Origin: JBMNFB01 sp050949085
GTDB lineage: Bacteria > Bacillota > UBA994 > UBA5500
DNA length: 26,730 nt
NCBI GenBank assembly: GCA_050949085.1
Contig: JBMNFB010000006.1
Location: forward strand, 1 to 26,730
Reading direction: 5' to 3'
Of this stretch, positions 14,651 to 23,184 are shown one piece after another (the first letter of the stretch is position 1; each line of letters starts with the position of its first letter). The notes beneath the pieces are model-generated. The model was given only the letters and a program-made list of their open reading frames with translations, ran no database searches and was not told the origin of the DNA. Position numbers and translations under genes: made by a program.

Positions 14651-15597
14651 ATGCTGATTAGGGTACAAAATCTGGTCAAGCGCTATAAGGAAGTTCTGGC
14701 GCTGGACCACTTTGATCTAGAAGTGCATGAGGGTGAAATCCTGGGGCTGCTTGGCCCCAACGGCTCGGGCAAGACAACGGCCATCAACTGTATTCTCTCG
14801 TTACTCACCTATGATAAGGGTAGCATCGAGGTCTTCTGGTCAGGAAATGACGCCCCACTCCTATGAGAGCAAGCGGCAGATCGGCATCGTCACGCAAAAT
14901 GTGGCGGTGTTTGATGAGCTAAAAGTGGAAGAGAATGTCGATTATTTCTGCGGGCTCTACGTGCCCGACCCGACCAAACGCCAGCAACTGGTGGAGGAGG
15001 CGATTCAGTTTGTGGGCCTGAGTGAGTTCCGTCGCTTCTATCCCCGGAAGCTTTCGGGAGGACTGCGTCGGCGACTGAATATCGCCTGCGGCATTGCCCA
15101 CCAGCCGCGGCTGCTAATTCTGGATGAACCAACGGTGGCCGTTCGACCCCCAAAGCCGCAACAGCATTCTGGAAGGGTTGAGCCGGCTCAATCAACAGGG
15201 CACGACCATCGTCTACACTTCTCACTACATGGAAGAGGTGGAACAGCTCTGCAGCCGCATCGTGATTATGGACCGGGGCAAAGTGATCGCCAACGGCACC
15301 AAGGATGAACTGAAGGCAATGATCAACACGGGCGAGACCATCAGTGTAGAATTGTTCGTGCTGCCGACGGAGACGCTGGAAGGCATCCGCCAACTGCCGC
15401 ACGTGAGTTCTGTCGAGTATAGCCAGAATCGGCTGACGGTGCGTCACAACGGCGGCAGCCATAACCTGATCACTCTGCTGGATTATCTCAAGGCGCAGAA
15501 TCTGTCCTATGGCCGGATCTATTCGCAGCAACCAACCTTAAACGACGTGTTTCTGGAGATTACGGGTCGGCATCTGCGTGACGCGGAGGCGATGTAA
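14651..15597 (+). pseudogene. ABC-2 exporter ATPase, two single-base frameshifts
   Basis: The start ATG 14651 has GGGAGG 9 bases upstream. The frame runs MLIRVQNLVKRYKEVLALD, Walker A GPNGSGKTT, then GSIEVF. An extra T at about 14836 breaks it; the next frame continues EMTPHSYESKRQIGIVTQN through the signature LSGGLRRRLNIA and Walker B LLILDEPTVAV. An extra C at about 15144 breaks it again, and the third frame continues DPQSRNSILEGL, the switch TSHYMEEVE and the C-terminal domain to TAA 15597. With both bases removed the protein is about 314 residues and complete. Both lesions are single-base insertions. If real, the exporter is dead. The permease ATG lies 3 bases after the stop. Confidence 0.85.
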
Positions 15598-15600
15598 TTC

Positions 15601-16743
15601 ATGTTCTGGCACCTATTTGTCTATCGTCTGAAGTGCATGTTGCGAAAACGCGACCTTGTCTTCTGGACACTGCTCTTTCCCCTGTTTATGGCCACCCTCT
15701 ACCACTTTGCCTTTGGACAGATGATGCCCTGGGAAGCGTTTGAGCCGATCGATACAGCCGTGGTAGATAATGCGGCTTATCAGAAGGACGCAGGGCTGCA
15801 GCAGATGCTCTTCGCCCTGTCTGCACCCGGCGAGGAACAGTTGCTCAACCTGACGGTGACCAATGAGGAGGAAGCAATCAGGCTTCTGAATGAGAACGCA
15901 GTTGTGGGCGTCATCCATACCTCCCAGCAGGGGGTCGTGCTCGAGGTCGAACAGTCAGGGCTGGGCCAGAGCATCCTGAAGGCGATTCTTGATGACTATC
16001 GGCAGACCTCAAGCACGATCGAAAGCATCCTGCAGCTGAACCCAGCAGCTGCCCCTGAACTGCTAGAAGCGGTAAGGCAACGGGCGACTTATCTGGTGGC
16101 AACGAGTTTCAGCGACGCCGACCCAGACCCGGTGCTGATCTCATTCTACGCCCTGATCGCCAATACCTGCCTGTTTGGCAGCTCCTGGGGGCTGAAAAAC
16201 ACAACGGATACTCAGGCCAGCCTCTCGGAGCAGGGCCTGCGGCGCAGCGCGGCCCCAACCCACAAGCTGCTGGTTGTGGCGTCCGACACGGCGGCTGCCC
16301 TGCTGGTCACTTATTGTGAGGTGCTGATTTTGCTGGCGTTTGTTGGCCTGGTGAATGGCGTGGAGTTTGGCGCAGAGCTGGGGAAAATCTTGCTGGTCTG
16401 CCTGCTGGGCAGCCTGGCGGGAGTAGCCCTGGGAACGGCCGTCGGCACCTTGCTCCGCCTATCGGAAGGTGTGAAGAGCGCGCTCCTGACCGTGACCACC
16501 CTCTTCTGCAGCTTCCTGTCGGGAATGATGTATCCCAACATGAAATACATCATCGACCGAGCGGTGCCCTGGCTTTCGTATATCAATCCGGTGGCGCTGA
16601 TCAGCGATGCCTTCTATAGCCTTTACATCTTTGCAGGACTGGACCGTTTCGCGCTGAACCTCGGTCTTCTGGGTCTGATCGCAGCCGCACTGACTCTTGC
16701 CAGTTACATGGGATTAAGGAGAGAACAATATGCCAGTCTTTAA
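15601..16743 (+). CDS. ABC-2 type exporter permease 1
   Basis: The product has 380 residues. There is one N-terminal membrane helix (LVFWTLLFPLFMATLYHFAFG, about 20-40), a long extracytoplasmic region of about 130 residues (for example VVGVIHTSQQGVVLEVEQSG), then five C-terminal helices including LLVTYCEVLILLAFVGLV, ILLVCLLGSLAGVALGTAVG and LNLGLLGLIAAALTLASYMG. This is the ABC2_membrane_3 layout of exporters for drugs, peptides or lipids. The ATG lies 3 bases after the ATPase stop with GGAGG in the end of the ATPase. It overlaps permease 2 by 14 bp. The substrate is unknown. Confidence 0.88.
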   Translation: MFWHLFVYRLKCMLRKRDLVFWTLLFPLFMATLYHFAFGQMMPWEAFEPIDTAVVDNAAYQKDAGLQQMLFALSAPGEEQLLNLTVTNEEEAIRLLNENAVVGVIHTSQQGVVLEVEQSGLGQSILKAILDDYRQTSSTIESILQLNPAAAPELLEAVRQRATYLVATSFSDADPDPVLISFYALIANTCLFGSSWGLKNTTDTQASLSEQGLRRSAAPTHKLLVVASDTAAALLVTYCEVLILLAFVGLVNGVEFGAELGKILLVCLLGSLAGVALGTAVGTLLRLSEGVKSALLTVTTLFCSFLSGMMYPNMKYIIDRAVPWLSYINPVALISDAFYSLYIFAGLDRFALNLGLLGLIAAALTLASYMGLRREQYASL

Positions 16744-17899
16744 GACCTATTTTCGAGTGATGCGTTCGGCTCTGATTGGATTGCTGCTTTATCTGGGTAT
16801 CTTTTTGGCCCTGTCGATCATCCTTACGGTGAACAACGGTCCCGCGACCGATGAACAGTTCCAGCAGACCAGTGTCCCGCTGGCGGTGATCAACCGGGAC
16901 GGCAATAGCCCGCTGACAGAAGGGTTAACCAGCCATCTGGGACTGAACAACCAACTGGTGGATTTGCCGGATGAAGCCGAGGAGTTGCAGGACGCCCTGT
17001 TCTTCCGCAGTGTCGAATATATCGTCATTATTCCGCCCGGATTTGCCGCAGGCGTGCTATCCGGTGAAGATGTGACTCTGCAAAAGGTGGCTGTGCCTGG
17101 TTCGACCAGCAGCTATTATCTGGATTTGCAGATCGACAAATACCTGCATACCTACCGTTGGCACCAACAGTTTGGCCAGCATGCTTCAGCTGCCCAGTTG
17201 CAGGCCGCCGTAGCGCACGACCTGGCACAGGAGACACCAGTCCAGTTGATGAATGAGTCGGCATCAACGGTGACGGTCGGTTATATCTACTACTTCAGTT
17301 ATCTGGCCTACACGCTGCTGGCCGTGATCCTCCTGGGGGTGAGCTCGATCATGCTCGCCTTTAACAAACCAGATGTGCAGCGACGAATGGCCTGCGGCCC
17401 CATCGCGGCGCGCAGCATTAACCTGCAACTGGCGGCCGGGCATGCGGTGTTTGCCCTAAGCTGCTGGGCGGTAATGATGCTCTTCGCCCTGATCCTCTAC
17501 GGTAAGGCACTGCTCAGCTCCGAGATACTCGGCTGGCTGACGCTGAATTCGCTGATCTTTACCATCGTCTGCACCAGCATCGGCCTGCTGGTGGGCAGTC
17601 TGATCAGGGATCACAACGCCCAGGGGGCAGCAGTGAACATGATTACGCTAGGGATGAGCTTCATCTGTGGCGTCTTCGTCCCCCAGTCGATACTCAGTCC
17701 GGCGGTGTTGGCCTTCGCCAAGTTCCTGCCCGGCTACTGGTATATCCGCGCCCACGAGTCGATTCGCGACCTGCTGCTCTCGCCGCTCGCGACTCGGGCG
17801 CCGCTCTTAAGCCAGATGCTGATCCAGCTGGGGTTTGCCGCAGCAATTTTCTCAGTGACGCTGCTGCTCAGCAAGGAACGCCGAGCAAGCGTGAGTTAA
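16730..17899 (+). CDS. ABC-2 type exporter permease 2
   Basis: The product has 389 residues with the same plan as permease 1: N-terminal helix LIGLLLYLGIFLALSIILTV, an outside domain of about 150 residues starting TDEQFQQTSVPLAVINRDG, and five further helices (YFSYLAYTLLAVILLGVSSI, AVFALSCWAVMMLFALILY, LIFTIVCTSIGLLVGSL, MITLGMSFICGVFV and a C-terminal LGFAAAIFSVTLLLSK). The two permeases should form a heterodimer driven by the ATPase encoded upstream. The coupled overlap (16730-16743) and AAGGAGAG ribosome binding site support the start. This is the last gene of the operon. Confidence 0.88.
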   Translation: MPVFKTYFRVMRSALIGLLLYLGIFLALSIILTVNNGPATDEQFQQTSVPLAVINRDGNSPLTEGLTSHLGLNNQLVDLPDEAEELQDALFFRSVEYIVIIPPGFAAGVLSGEDVTLQKVAVPGSTSSYYLDLQIDKYLHTYRWHQQFGQHASAAQLQAAVAHDLAQETPVQLMNESASTVTVGYIYYFSYLAYTLLAVILLGVSSIMLAFNKPDVQRRMACGPIAARSINLQLAAGHAVFALSCWAVMMLFALILYGKALLSSEILGWLTLNSLIFTIVCTSIGLLVGSLIRDHNAQGAAVNMITLGMSFICGVFVPQSILSPAVLAFAKFLPGYWYIRAHESIRDLLLSPLATRAPLLSQMLIQLGFAAAIFSVTLLLSKERRASVS

Positions 17900-17923
17900 C
17901 GACGAGCCGACCACACCACAAGA

Positions 17924-17953
17924 GCACAGTCGCCCAATGCTGCTGTGCACTTT
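17924..17953 (+). terminator. Weak hairpin after the ABC-2 operon
   Basis: GCACAG (17924-17929) / CTGTGC (17943-17948) with a 13-nt loop, followed by ACTTTCG. It is the only hairpin between the operon end and the next remnant; weak by sequence. Confidence 0.3.
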
Positions 17954-17984
17954 CGTTCTGCAATTCTAGCGCCTGATCTCGCGG

Positions 17985-18340
17985 CTACTGCCGATACTCC
18001 TGCCGCCGCACGAACTCCTGCGCCTCCTCCCTGCTCTGCACCTGCCCGCCCGCCTGAGCTTCCAGCAGCAGCGCCTTCGCCTGCCGCAGCCAGGGGCCGA
18101 CTGGGCGACCGACTGCCGCTGCGATCTCGTCGCCGCTCAGCAGCGGTCTGGGTGCGATCACCTGGTCATGCTGGGAGAAGTAGGCGTGGAGCATGCGCTC
18201 CACCACCTGCTGATGCTCGACAAAAGTGTCGCTCCCCTCCACATCCTCCCCCTTGGCCAGATGGTCGGCCAGGGTGAAGAGCACGATCAGCACTCCCCAG
18301 CGCCCGGTGCGCCGATAGAGGCGGTGGATCAGGCGGCGCT
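17985..18340 (-). pseudogene. C-terminal remnant of a tRNA nucleotidyltransferase/HD-type protein
   Basis: The leftward frame reads RRLIHRLYRRTGRWG at its broken 5' end, then LIVLFTLADHLAKGED, the motif PRPLLSGDEIAAAVGRPVGPWL and the tail GQVQSREEAQEFV before TAG 17987-17985. The LLSG-DE...GxPxGP pattern is that of the C-terminal domain of CCA-adding/poly(A) polymerase-like proteins. The family has about 450 residues, so the catalytic N-terminal and middle parts are missing. The frame ends where the rightward glycerate kinase remnant begins (about 18338-18345). No start or ribosome binding site is left. Confidence 0.65.
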
Positions 18341-18868
18341 GCCGCTGTGTTCGGCCCTCAAAAGGGTGCCGACCCAGCGATGGTCGAGTTCCTCGACGCC
18401 GGCCTGCGCCACTTTGCGGCCATCACCTTGCAGGCCACCGGGATGGACGTGCTCAATTTGCCAGGTGCAGGGGCTGCCGGAGGGGTGGGGGCTGCCTTGA
18501 TGGCTTATCTGCGCGGCCAGATGCAGTCCGGAGTGCAGGTGGTGTTGGACACCCTTCAGGTGGATCGCTTACTTCCTGATTGCGATCTGATCATCACCGG
18601 AGAGGGCAGAATGGACGGCCAGACGACGCAGGGGAAAGCCCCGGTCGGAATAGCACAGCGCGGGCTAGTCCATGGCTGCCGTACCATTGCCCTGGTGGGG
18701 AGCATCGCCCCAGGCTACGAGGCAGTCTATGAACGCGGCATTGAAGCGGTCTTCCCGATCGTCAATCGGCCGATGACTCTTGCAGAAGCGATGGAACAGG
18801 CGGAGGAGTTGCTGCAGGATACAGCCGCCAGGGTGACGCACGCGCTGATGCGGTTTTGGTCGCCCTAA
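18341..18868 (+). pseudogene. glxK: Glycerate kinase, C-terminal half only
   Basis: The frame gives AAVFGPQKGADPAMVEFLD, then VLNLPGAGAAGGVGAALMAY and the signature ITGEGRMDGQTTQGKAPVGIA, ending NRPMTLAEAMEQAEELL and TAA at 18868. These match glycerate kinase (GlxK/GarK family, about 380 residues), which phosphorylates D-glycerate. Only the last ~175 residues remain; the N-terminal half is missing and the GTG at 18347 is not a credible start. The 5' end abuts the leftward CCA-type remnant, so one deletion probably removed both 5' halves and the shared divergent promoter. Confidence 0.85.
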
Positions 18869-18870
18869 TC

Positions 18871-18996
18871 CTGCCATTCCGAACGCACCCCCTCTCTCTC
18901 ATTCAGACGGTACCCCCTCTGTCATTCCCGGCGACGCCCCCCTGTCATTCCGAGTGCCAGCGAGGAATCTAGACCCTTCGCGGGGCTCGGGATGAC
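18871..18996 (+). repeat. Tandem GTCATTCC repeats ending in a long imperfect hairpin
   Basis: Four degenerate units of 23-25 bp begin at 18871, 18896, 18919 and 18942, each reading about CTSTCATTCCNRRCGNNNCCCC. The last unit forms an inverted repeat: GTCATTCCGAG (18944-18954) against CTCGGGATGAC (18986-18996), 10 of 11 pairs, with inner GCGA/TCGC pairing. This type of GTCATTCCGAG...GGAATCT element recurs in many bacterial genomes as an intergenic REP/MITE-like repeat. It lies just before the amidohydrolase gene. Confidence 0.7.
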
Positions 18997-19069
18997 TCCA
19001 GTTTTGCAAGATTTACGTGCTGGTAGCAGAATTTATGAAGGGACACGAACTGAAGGAGGTTACAGATAC

Positions 19070-20491
19070 ATGGCAAAGAAAACCGTGCTGGATTGGATAG
19101 ACCAGCATAGCCAGCAACTAACCCGGCTCAGCGACAAGATATGGGAGTTGGCTGAAGTCGGCCTTAAGGAGCAGCAGTCAGCCGCCGCCTTGATCGCCAC
19201 TGCCAAGGAACACGGCTTCACGGTGGAAGAGGGAGTGGCTGGAATGCCCAGCGCTTTCGTGGCCAGCTTCGGCAGTGGCCATCCGGTAATCGCCATTCTG
19301 GGCGAATATGACGCCCTTCCAGGAATCTCACAGCAGGCCCACTATCAGAAACAGCCGCTGCATGAGGGTGCGGCCGGTCACGGATGCGGCCATAACCTGC
19401 TGGGAGTAGCTGCATTGGGCGGCGCGATCGCCGCCAAGGAGGCCATGGTCAAGCATAACTTGCAGGGGACCGTTCGCTATTACGGATGCCCGGCAGAAGA
19501 AACCCTTGTGGGCAAGGTGTTCATGGTGCGCGACGGATTGTTCGATGATGTGGATATTTCTATGACCTGGCATCCGGGCACCGACAATGTCCTCTGGTCG
19601 GCCAGCTCCTTGGCGATGAACTCGGCCAAGTTCACTTTCCATGGGCGCTCTTCGCATGCGGCTGGTGACCCCGAAAACGGGCGCAGTGCTCTGGACGCCG
19701 TGGAGTTGATGAACGTCGGTGCCAACTACCTGCGCGAGCACGTCTCTACCGACGCACGCATCCACTACGTGATCACCAACGGGGGTGGTGAGCCGAACGT
19801 GGTTCCTCCTATCGCCTAGGTTTGGTATTACGTGAGGGCACCTAAGCGCAATCTGGTCGAAGAGATCTTCGTCCGCCTGAACAAGATCGCCGAAGGTGCC
19901 GCCTTGATGACCGAGACCAGTTTCGATGTGCAGCTGCTGAGCGGCTGCCACAACACCCTGCATAATGACGTAGTCGGCGAGGTATTATTGGAGTCGATGC
20001 AAGCGGTGGGTGCGCCCCAGTTCAGCCAAGAAGACCAAGAGTTCGCCGAGAAGCTGGCCGAGAGCTATCCCTCCGGGCATTACCAGAAGGCCATCGCCCA
20101 GCTCGAGGAGCGTCACGGGGTCGATTTGGCAGGCAAATACCTGATGGATTTCGTGTCCGATAAGCTGGAAAAGGGCCAAGTTAGTGCCGGGTCCACCGAC
20201 GTCGGCGACGTCAGTTGGGTCACCCCTACTGCCCAATTCACGGTGGCCACCAATGCCATCGGCACTCCCGGCCATTCCTGGCAGTACGCCGCTTGCAGCG
20301 GCATGAGCATCGGCCACAAAGGCATGTTGGTGGCAGCCAAGGTACTCGGCCTGTCCGCTCTCAGGTTCCTGCAGCAGCCGGAGCTGATCGAACCGGCTAA
20401 GCAGGGCCTCAAGCAGGACACCAAAGGCCAGTCTTACGTCTCTCCTCTCCCTGAGGGGCAAGAGCCGCCGCTGCATCAGCTCGGCCACTAA
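19070..20491 (+). pseudogene. abgB: AbgB-like M20 amidohydrolase with one in-frame TAG
   Basis: The start ATG 19070 has AAGGAGG about 8 bases upstream. The frame encodes an M20 metallopeptidase-fold amidohydrolase like AbgB, which with AbgA splits p-aminobenzoyl-glutamate. Metal ligands are visible in GEYDALPG, GHGCGHN, CPAEET and TWHPG, and the lid/dimer domain in FHGRSSHAAGDPENGRSALDA. At 19817-19819 a TAG replaces the expected acidic codon in NVVPPIA-x-VWYYVRAP; the same frame then continues intact to TAA 20491, with GCHNTLHN and TPGHSWQY. Total length 473 codons matches the family. One base change (GAG to TAG) explains it. Other genes here end with TAG, so it is normally a stop. Without readthrough only the first 250 residues are made. 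Confidence 0.85.
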
Positions 20492-20523
20492 GTGGGTTCT
20501 TGGGGACGGTTCCAAGAAACCAC
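20492..20523. repeat. REP-like GGGGACGG palindrome
   Basis: GTGGGTTCTTGG (20492-20503) pairs with CCAAGAAACCAC (20512-20523), 11 of 12, with loop GGACGGTT. Hairpins of the form TTCTTGGGGACGGTTCC are common intergenic repeats in Clostridia, often linked to REP-associated (RAYT) transposases. It begins one base after the amidohydrolase stop. Confidence 0.55.
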
Positions 20524-20543
20524 TCTCCTCTTGGATCAATCAC

Positions 20544-20568
20544 CCCGCCGGTTTCCTCCGGCGGGTTT
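20544..20568 (+). terminator. Terminator after the amidohydrolase gene
   Basis: CCCGCCGG (20544-20551) / CCGGCGGG (20558-20565), 6-nt loop, followed by TTTGTG. A perfect 8-bp GC stem that separates the amidohydrolase from the LuxR-type gene. Confidence 0.75.
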
Positions 20569-20722
20569 GTGCACATCCTAGGCGATAGCAGGATGACTCC
20601 TCGCTCAAAGGTTTGATTGCAGGCAACCTTAATGGCCAAGTTATTTTCGCTGAATAGCCCAATTCGCGCAGGGATAAGGCCCGAGATAGCAAAATATCAT
20701 TCAGAGAAGGGAGGGGGTGGCG

Positions 20723-22153
20723 ATGAGCAGAATAGGAACGGATTTTCGCCTTTCTATTGACCACCGCGGTCTAGCCACTGTTGCTATGGTCAGTTTTTCT
20801 GGCTGGATGTTGGCATTCCCTTTCCAAGGCCAAGTACTGCTGGCGCTAGCAGCTGATTATGGGATGGAACTTCGTGCGTTGTTGTTTGGTTGTGTAGCCG
20901 CTCATCTCGTCGGCCTCTCTGCCGCCGGCTATCTGATCAAGACCATGCGTGGGGCCAAGAACCTGATGCTTTACGCCTGCGTGATTGGCGTCGCTTGCAG
21001 CTGCCTATTCTTTTTCGGTCCATCACTGGCCTGGTATGCTTTGCTGCTTGCCGGTGTGTTGGCCGGGATGTTTGTGGCAGCCTGGGGGTTTTATTATCGG
21101 GACTTCACGCCTCCGCCCGAACGGTTACAGACGGCTGCCGTAATTTTGATTTACTCCAACCTGCTGATGATCGGCGTGAACATGATGGCCTTGCATCTCT
21201 CGCCGGAAGCCGGCCTGGCTGCAGCCATTGCCTTATTGGTCTTTGCCTTCTTCTTCATCCTGGGATTGCCAGAACAGACACCCCCCACCCACGACTTCTC
21301 GGCAGCCCCATCTCCTGCGGCCGGCAAATCGACGAGCAGCTTGTGGTATCCACTGGGGTTGCTCTGCCTGTTTATCTTCGTGCTCACGATCAACTCTGGG
21401 CTGATGTATCAGGTGATCAATCCGGCTTTTGCCCACCACCAGTGGCTGGTCAGCTGGTATTGGGCGGTTCCCTATGTCGCCGCACTGCAAATTCTGCGTC
21501 AGTTCCTGCAGGCCACAAATCGCGCGCTGTCGCTATACATCGCCATCGCCATGATCGGGTTGGCCTTTCTCTTCTTCATGACCTTGGACCGGTCAGCGCC
21601 TGCCTATCTGGTGGTAAACACATTGATGATGGGTGCGTGTGGCATCTTCGATCTCTTCTGGTGGAGTATTCTGGGCGGAATGCTGGACTCGACCGAAAAC
21701 CCGGCTCGGATTATGGGCTGGGGGCTATCCGCAAATGTGCTAGGCGTTTTGCTGGGGGGGATAATCGGCAGCGCCATCACTGGGCTGGAAAATCCACCGC
21801 TAGATCCTTCAGTTCTGGCCTTAGGCATCGCGATGATCGCCTTGATTATCCTGCCGCTGCTACACCAACGCTTGTCATCGCTGCTCAAGGATCATGCGTT
21901 CTTGGCCTCCTTCTCCTCCCAGATCCCGCTGGAGCAGACAGCTGCCCCCAGCAGCGTGTTGTTGGCGGCAGAGTTGAGCGAACGGGAGCAGCAGGTGGTC
22001 GGTCTGTTGTCCCGGGGGTGCACCTATAAGCTGATCGCCGCCGAGCTCTATCTCAGTGAGAATACTGTCAAGACCCACGTCAAGAATGCTTACTCCAAGT
22101 TGGGGGTGAAGAACAGAACTGAGCTGGTGAAGCTATTGATGGAGCAGACTTAG
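20723..22153 (+). CDS. LuxR-type regulator with polytopic membrane sensor domain
   Basis: The start ATG 20723 (SRIGTDFRLSID) is preceded by AAGGGAGGGGG; a GTG two codons earlier overlaps that site. The product has 476 residues. Residues ~20-400 form about 12 hydrophobic helices in an MFS-like arrangement (for example GWMLAFPFQGQVLLALAADYG, LAWYALLLAGVLAGMFVAAWG, YPLGLLCLFIFVLTI). The last ~65 residues are a GerE/LuxR helix-turn-helix: LSEREQQVVGLLSRGCTYKLI, then AELYLSENTVKTHVKNAYSKLGV and a C-terminal LVKLLM. Such membrane LuxR proteins are known in Eggerthellaceae and anaerobic Bacillota, often next to the gene they control, probably sensing a small molecule directly through the membrane domain. 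The neighbour upstream, the AbgB-like amidohydrolase, is the natural target. The gene is intact. Confidence 0.9.
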   Translation: MSRIGTDFRLSIDHRGLATVAMVSFSGWMLAFPFQGQVLLALAADYGMELRALLFGCVAAHLVGLSAAGYLIKTMRGAKNLMLYACVIGVACSCLFFFGPSLAWYALLLAGVLAGMFVAAWGFYYRDFTPPPERLQTAAVILIYSNLLMIGVNMMALHLSPEAGLAAAIALLVFAFFFILGLPEQTPPTHDFSAAPSPAAGKSTSSLWYPLGLLCLFIFVLTINSGLMYQVINPAFAHHQWLVSWYWAVPYVAALQILRQFLQATNRALSLYIAIAMIGLAFLFFMTLDRSAPAYLVVNTLMMGACGIFDLFWWSILGGMLDSTENPARIMGWGLSANVLGVLLGGIIGSAITGLENPPLDPSVLALGIAMIALIILPLLHQRLSSLLKDHAFLASFSSQIPLEQTAAPSSVLLAAELSEREQQVVGLLSRGCTYKLIAAELYLSENTVKTHVKNAYSKLGVKNRTELVKLLMEQT

Positions 22154-22249
22154 GTGAGCCGCAGATGCTAGGGGCAATGGCCATTCTTTCTGCTGAAAGA
22201 TTCGCTTTAGCGATTGTAACAGCTGGTGCCGATAGAATAGGAGTTTATG

Positions 22250-22281
22250 AACACCTCACCCATTTCGGGTGAGGTGTTTTG
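22250..22281 (+). terminator. Terminator after the LuxR-type gene
   Basis: AACACCTCACCC (22250-22261) / GGGTGAGGTGTT (22267-22278) with a 5-nt loop, followed by TTGATCC. Perfect 12-bp stem with T-run. Confidence 0.88.
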
Positions 22282-22380
22282 ATCCTTTATGGCCGCTTTT
22301 GTGTGAAGACTTCAGCGGCCAGTCGTCATACCATTAAGCTCAGGCGATCTGTGCCCAGAAGTGGGGAAGGGGGAAAGCGT

Positions 22381-23067
22381 ATGTATTGTCCTAGCTATAG
22401 CCCCGTTTCGCCAGGAGCTGATGATGCCAACTCATCCTGTAGTCGATCCCCGATTGTTGTGTTTGAGGAGGCAGAAGCTCCCATCCAGCTGGGAGGGGGA
22501 GGTGTGGGGTTTTCCAGTCGGATCAACGAACCAGGCTTTGTAGGATATCGCGGCCACTCCAGTCGCTGGCCTGCGGCCTTTTCCCTCGTTCTGGCAGCCG
22601 CCGCCACGGTCGGCTTTGCCCTAGCCGGTTCACTTCCTGGTTCGCGCCTGCAGAATCCACAGGCTCTCTATCTGGGCCTATTCGTGGCAGGCATGCTGGT
22701 GATCGTCGGACTGGTACAAATTCGTAGTGGCAACCGCCGCCAGACATGGGATGGCACGATAGTGGATAAGCGGGTCGAGTTTCGCCGACAGGTTGACCAT
22801 CAAACACAGCGGGAAACCAGCCTCTGCATCTACACAGTGGGCGTGATCAGCGACAGTGGCCAGCTGCATACCATGCGATTTAAGAACGATGCCGCCCGCT
22901 ATGGCTATTTTGCCCTGGGTGATCGCGTGCGCTATCATGGCGGCCTTGGCTCATACGAGAGATACGACAAATCCCAGGACAGGATCATCTTCTGCAACGT
23001 TTGTGGTGCGAGGGAGTTGATTTCCCAGGACTTCTGTTCCCGTTGTCGGTATCCGCTGCTCAAGTAG
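22381..23067 (+). CDS. Membrane protein with C-terminal zinc ribbon
   Basis: The ATG at 22381 follows GGAAGGGGGAAAGCGT and I prefer it to the longer frame start at 22279, which lies in the preceding terminator. The product has 228 residues. The N-terminus MYCPSYSPVSPGADDANSSC resembles a zinc ribbon (YCPxC...) that has lost most of its cysteines. There are two membrane helices (AAFSLVLAAAATVGFALAG and ALYLGLFVAGMLVIVGLVQI), then a soluble domain (VEFRRQVDHQTQRETS, LHTMRFKNDAARYGYFALGD) that looks like a small beta-barrel with a 'GDRVRYHGG' turn. It ends with an intact four-cysteine ribbon, CNVC and CSRC. Function unknown; the NfeD/OB-like look of the soluble part is only an impression. Confidence 0.75.
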   Translation: MYCPSYSPVSPGADDANSSCSRSPIVVFEEAEAPIQLGGGGVGFSSRINEPGFVGYRGHSSRWPAAFSLVLAAAATVGFALAGSLPGSRLQNPQALYLGLFVAGMLVIVGLVQIRSGNRRQTWDGTIVDKRVEFRRQVDHQTQRETSLCIYTVGVISDSGQLHTMRFKNDAARYGYFALGDRVRYHGGLGSYERYDKSQDRIIFCNVCGARELISQDFCSRCRYPLLK

Positions 23068-23184
23068 CCTGTGAAGCATTAGAGCAGTCAAGTGCTATTT
23101 CCCAATAGGAGGTCGATGTATAGATCTACAGCAAGCGAGAAGAACGATGTGCTGGCAAGGATAGTAATCTGCGGAGGTGATGGC

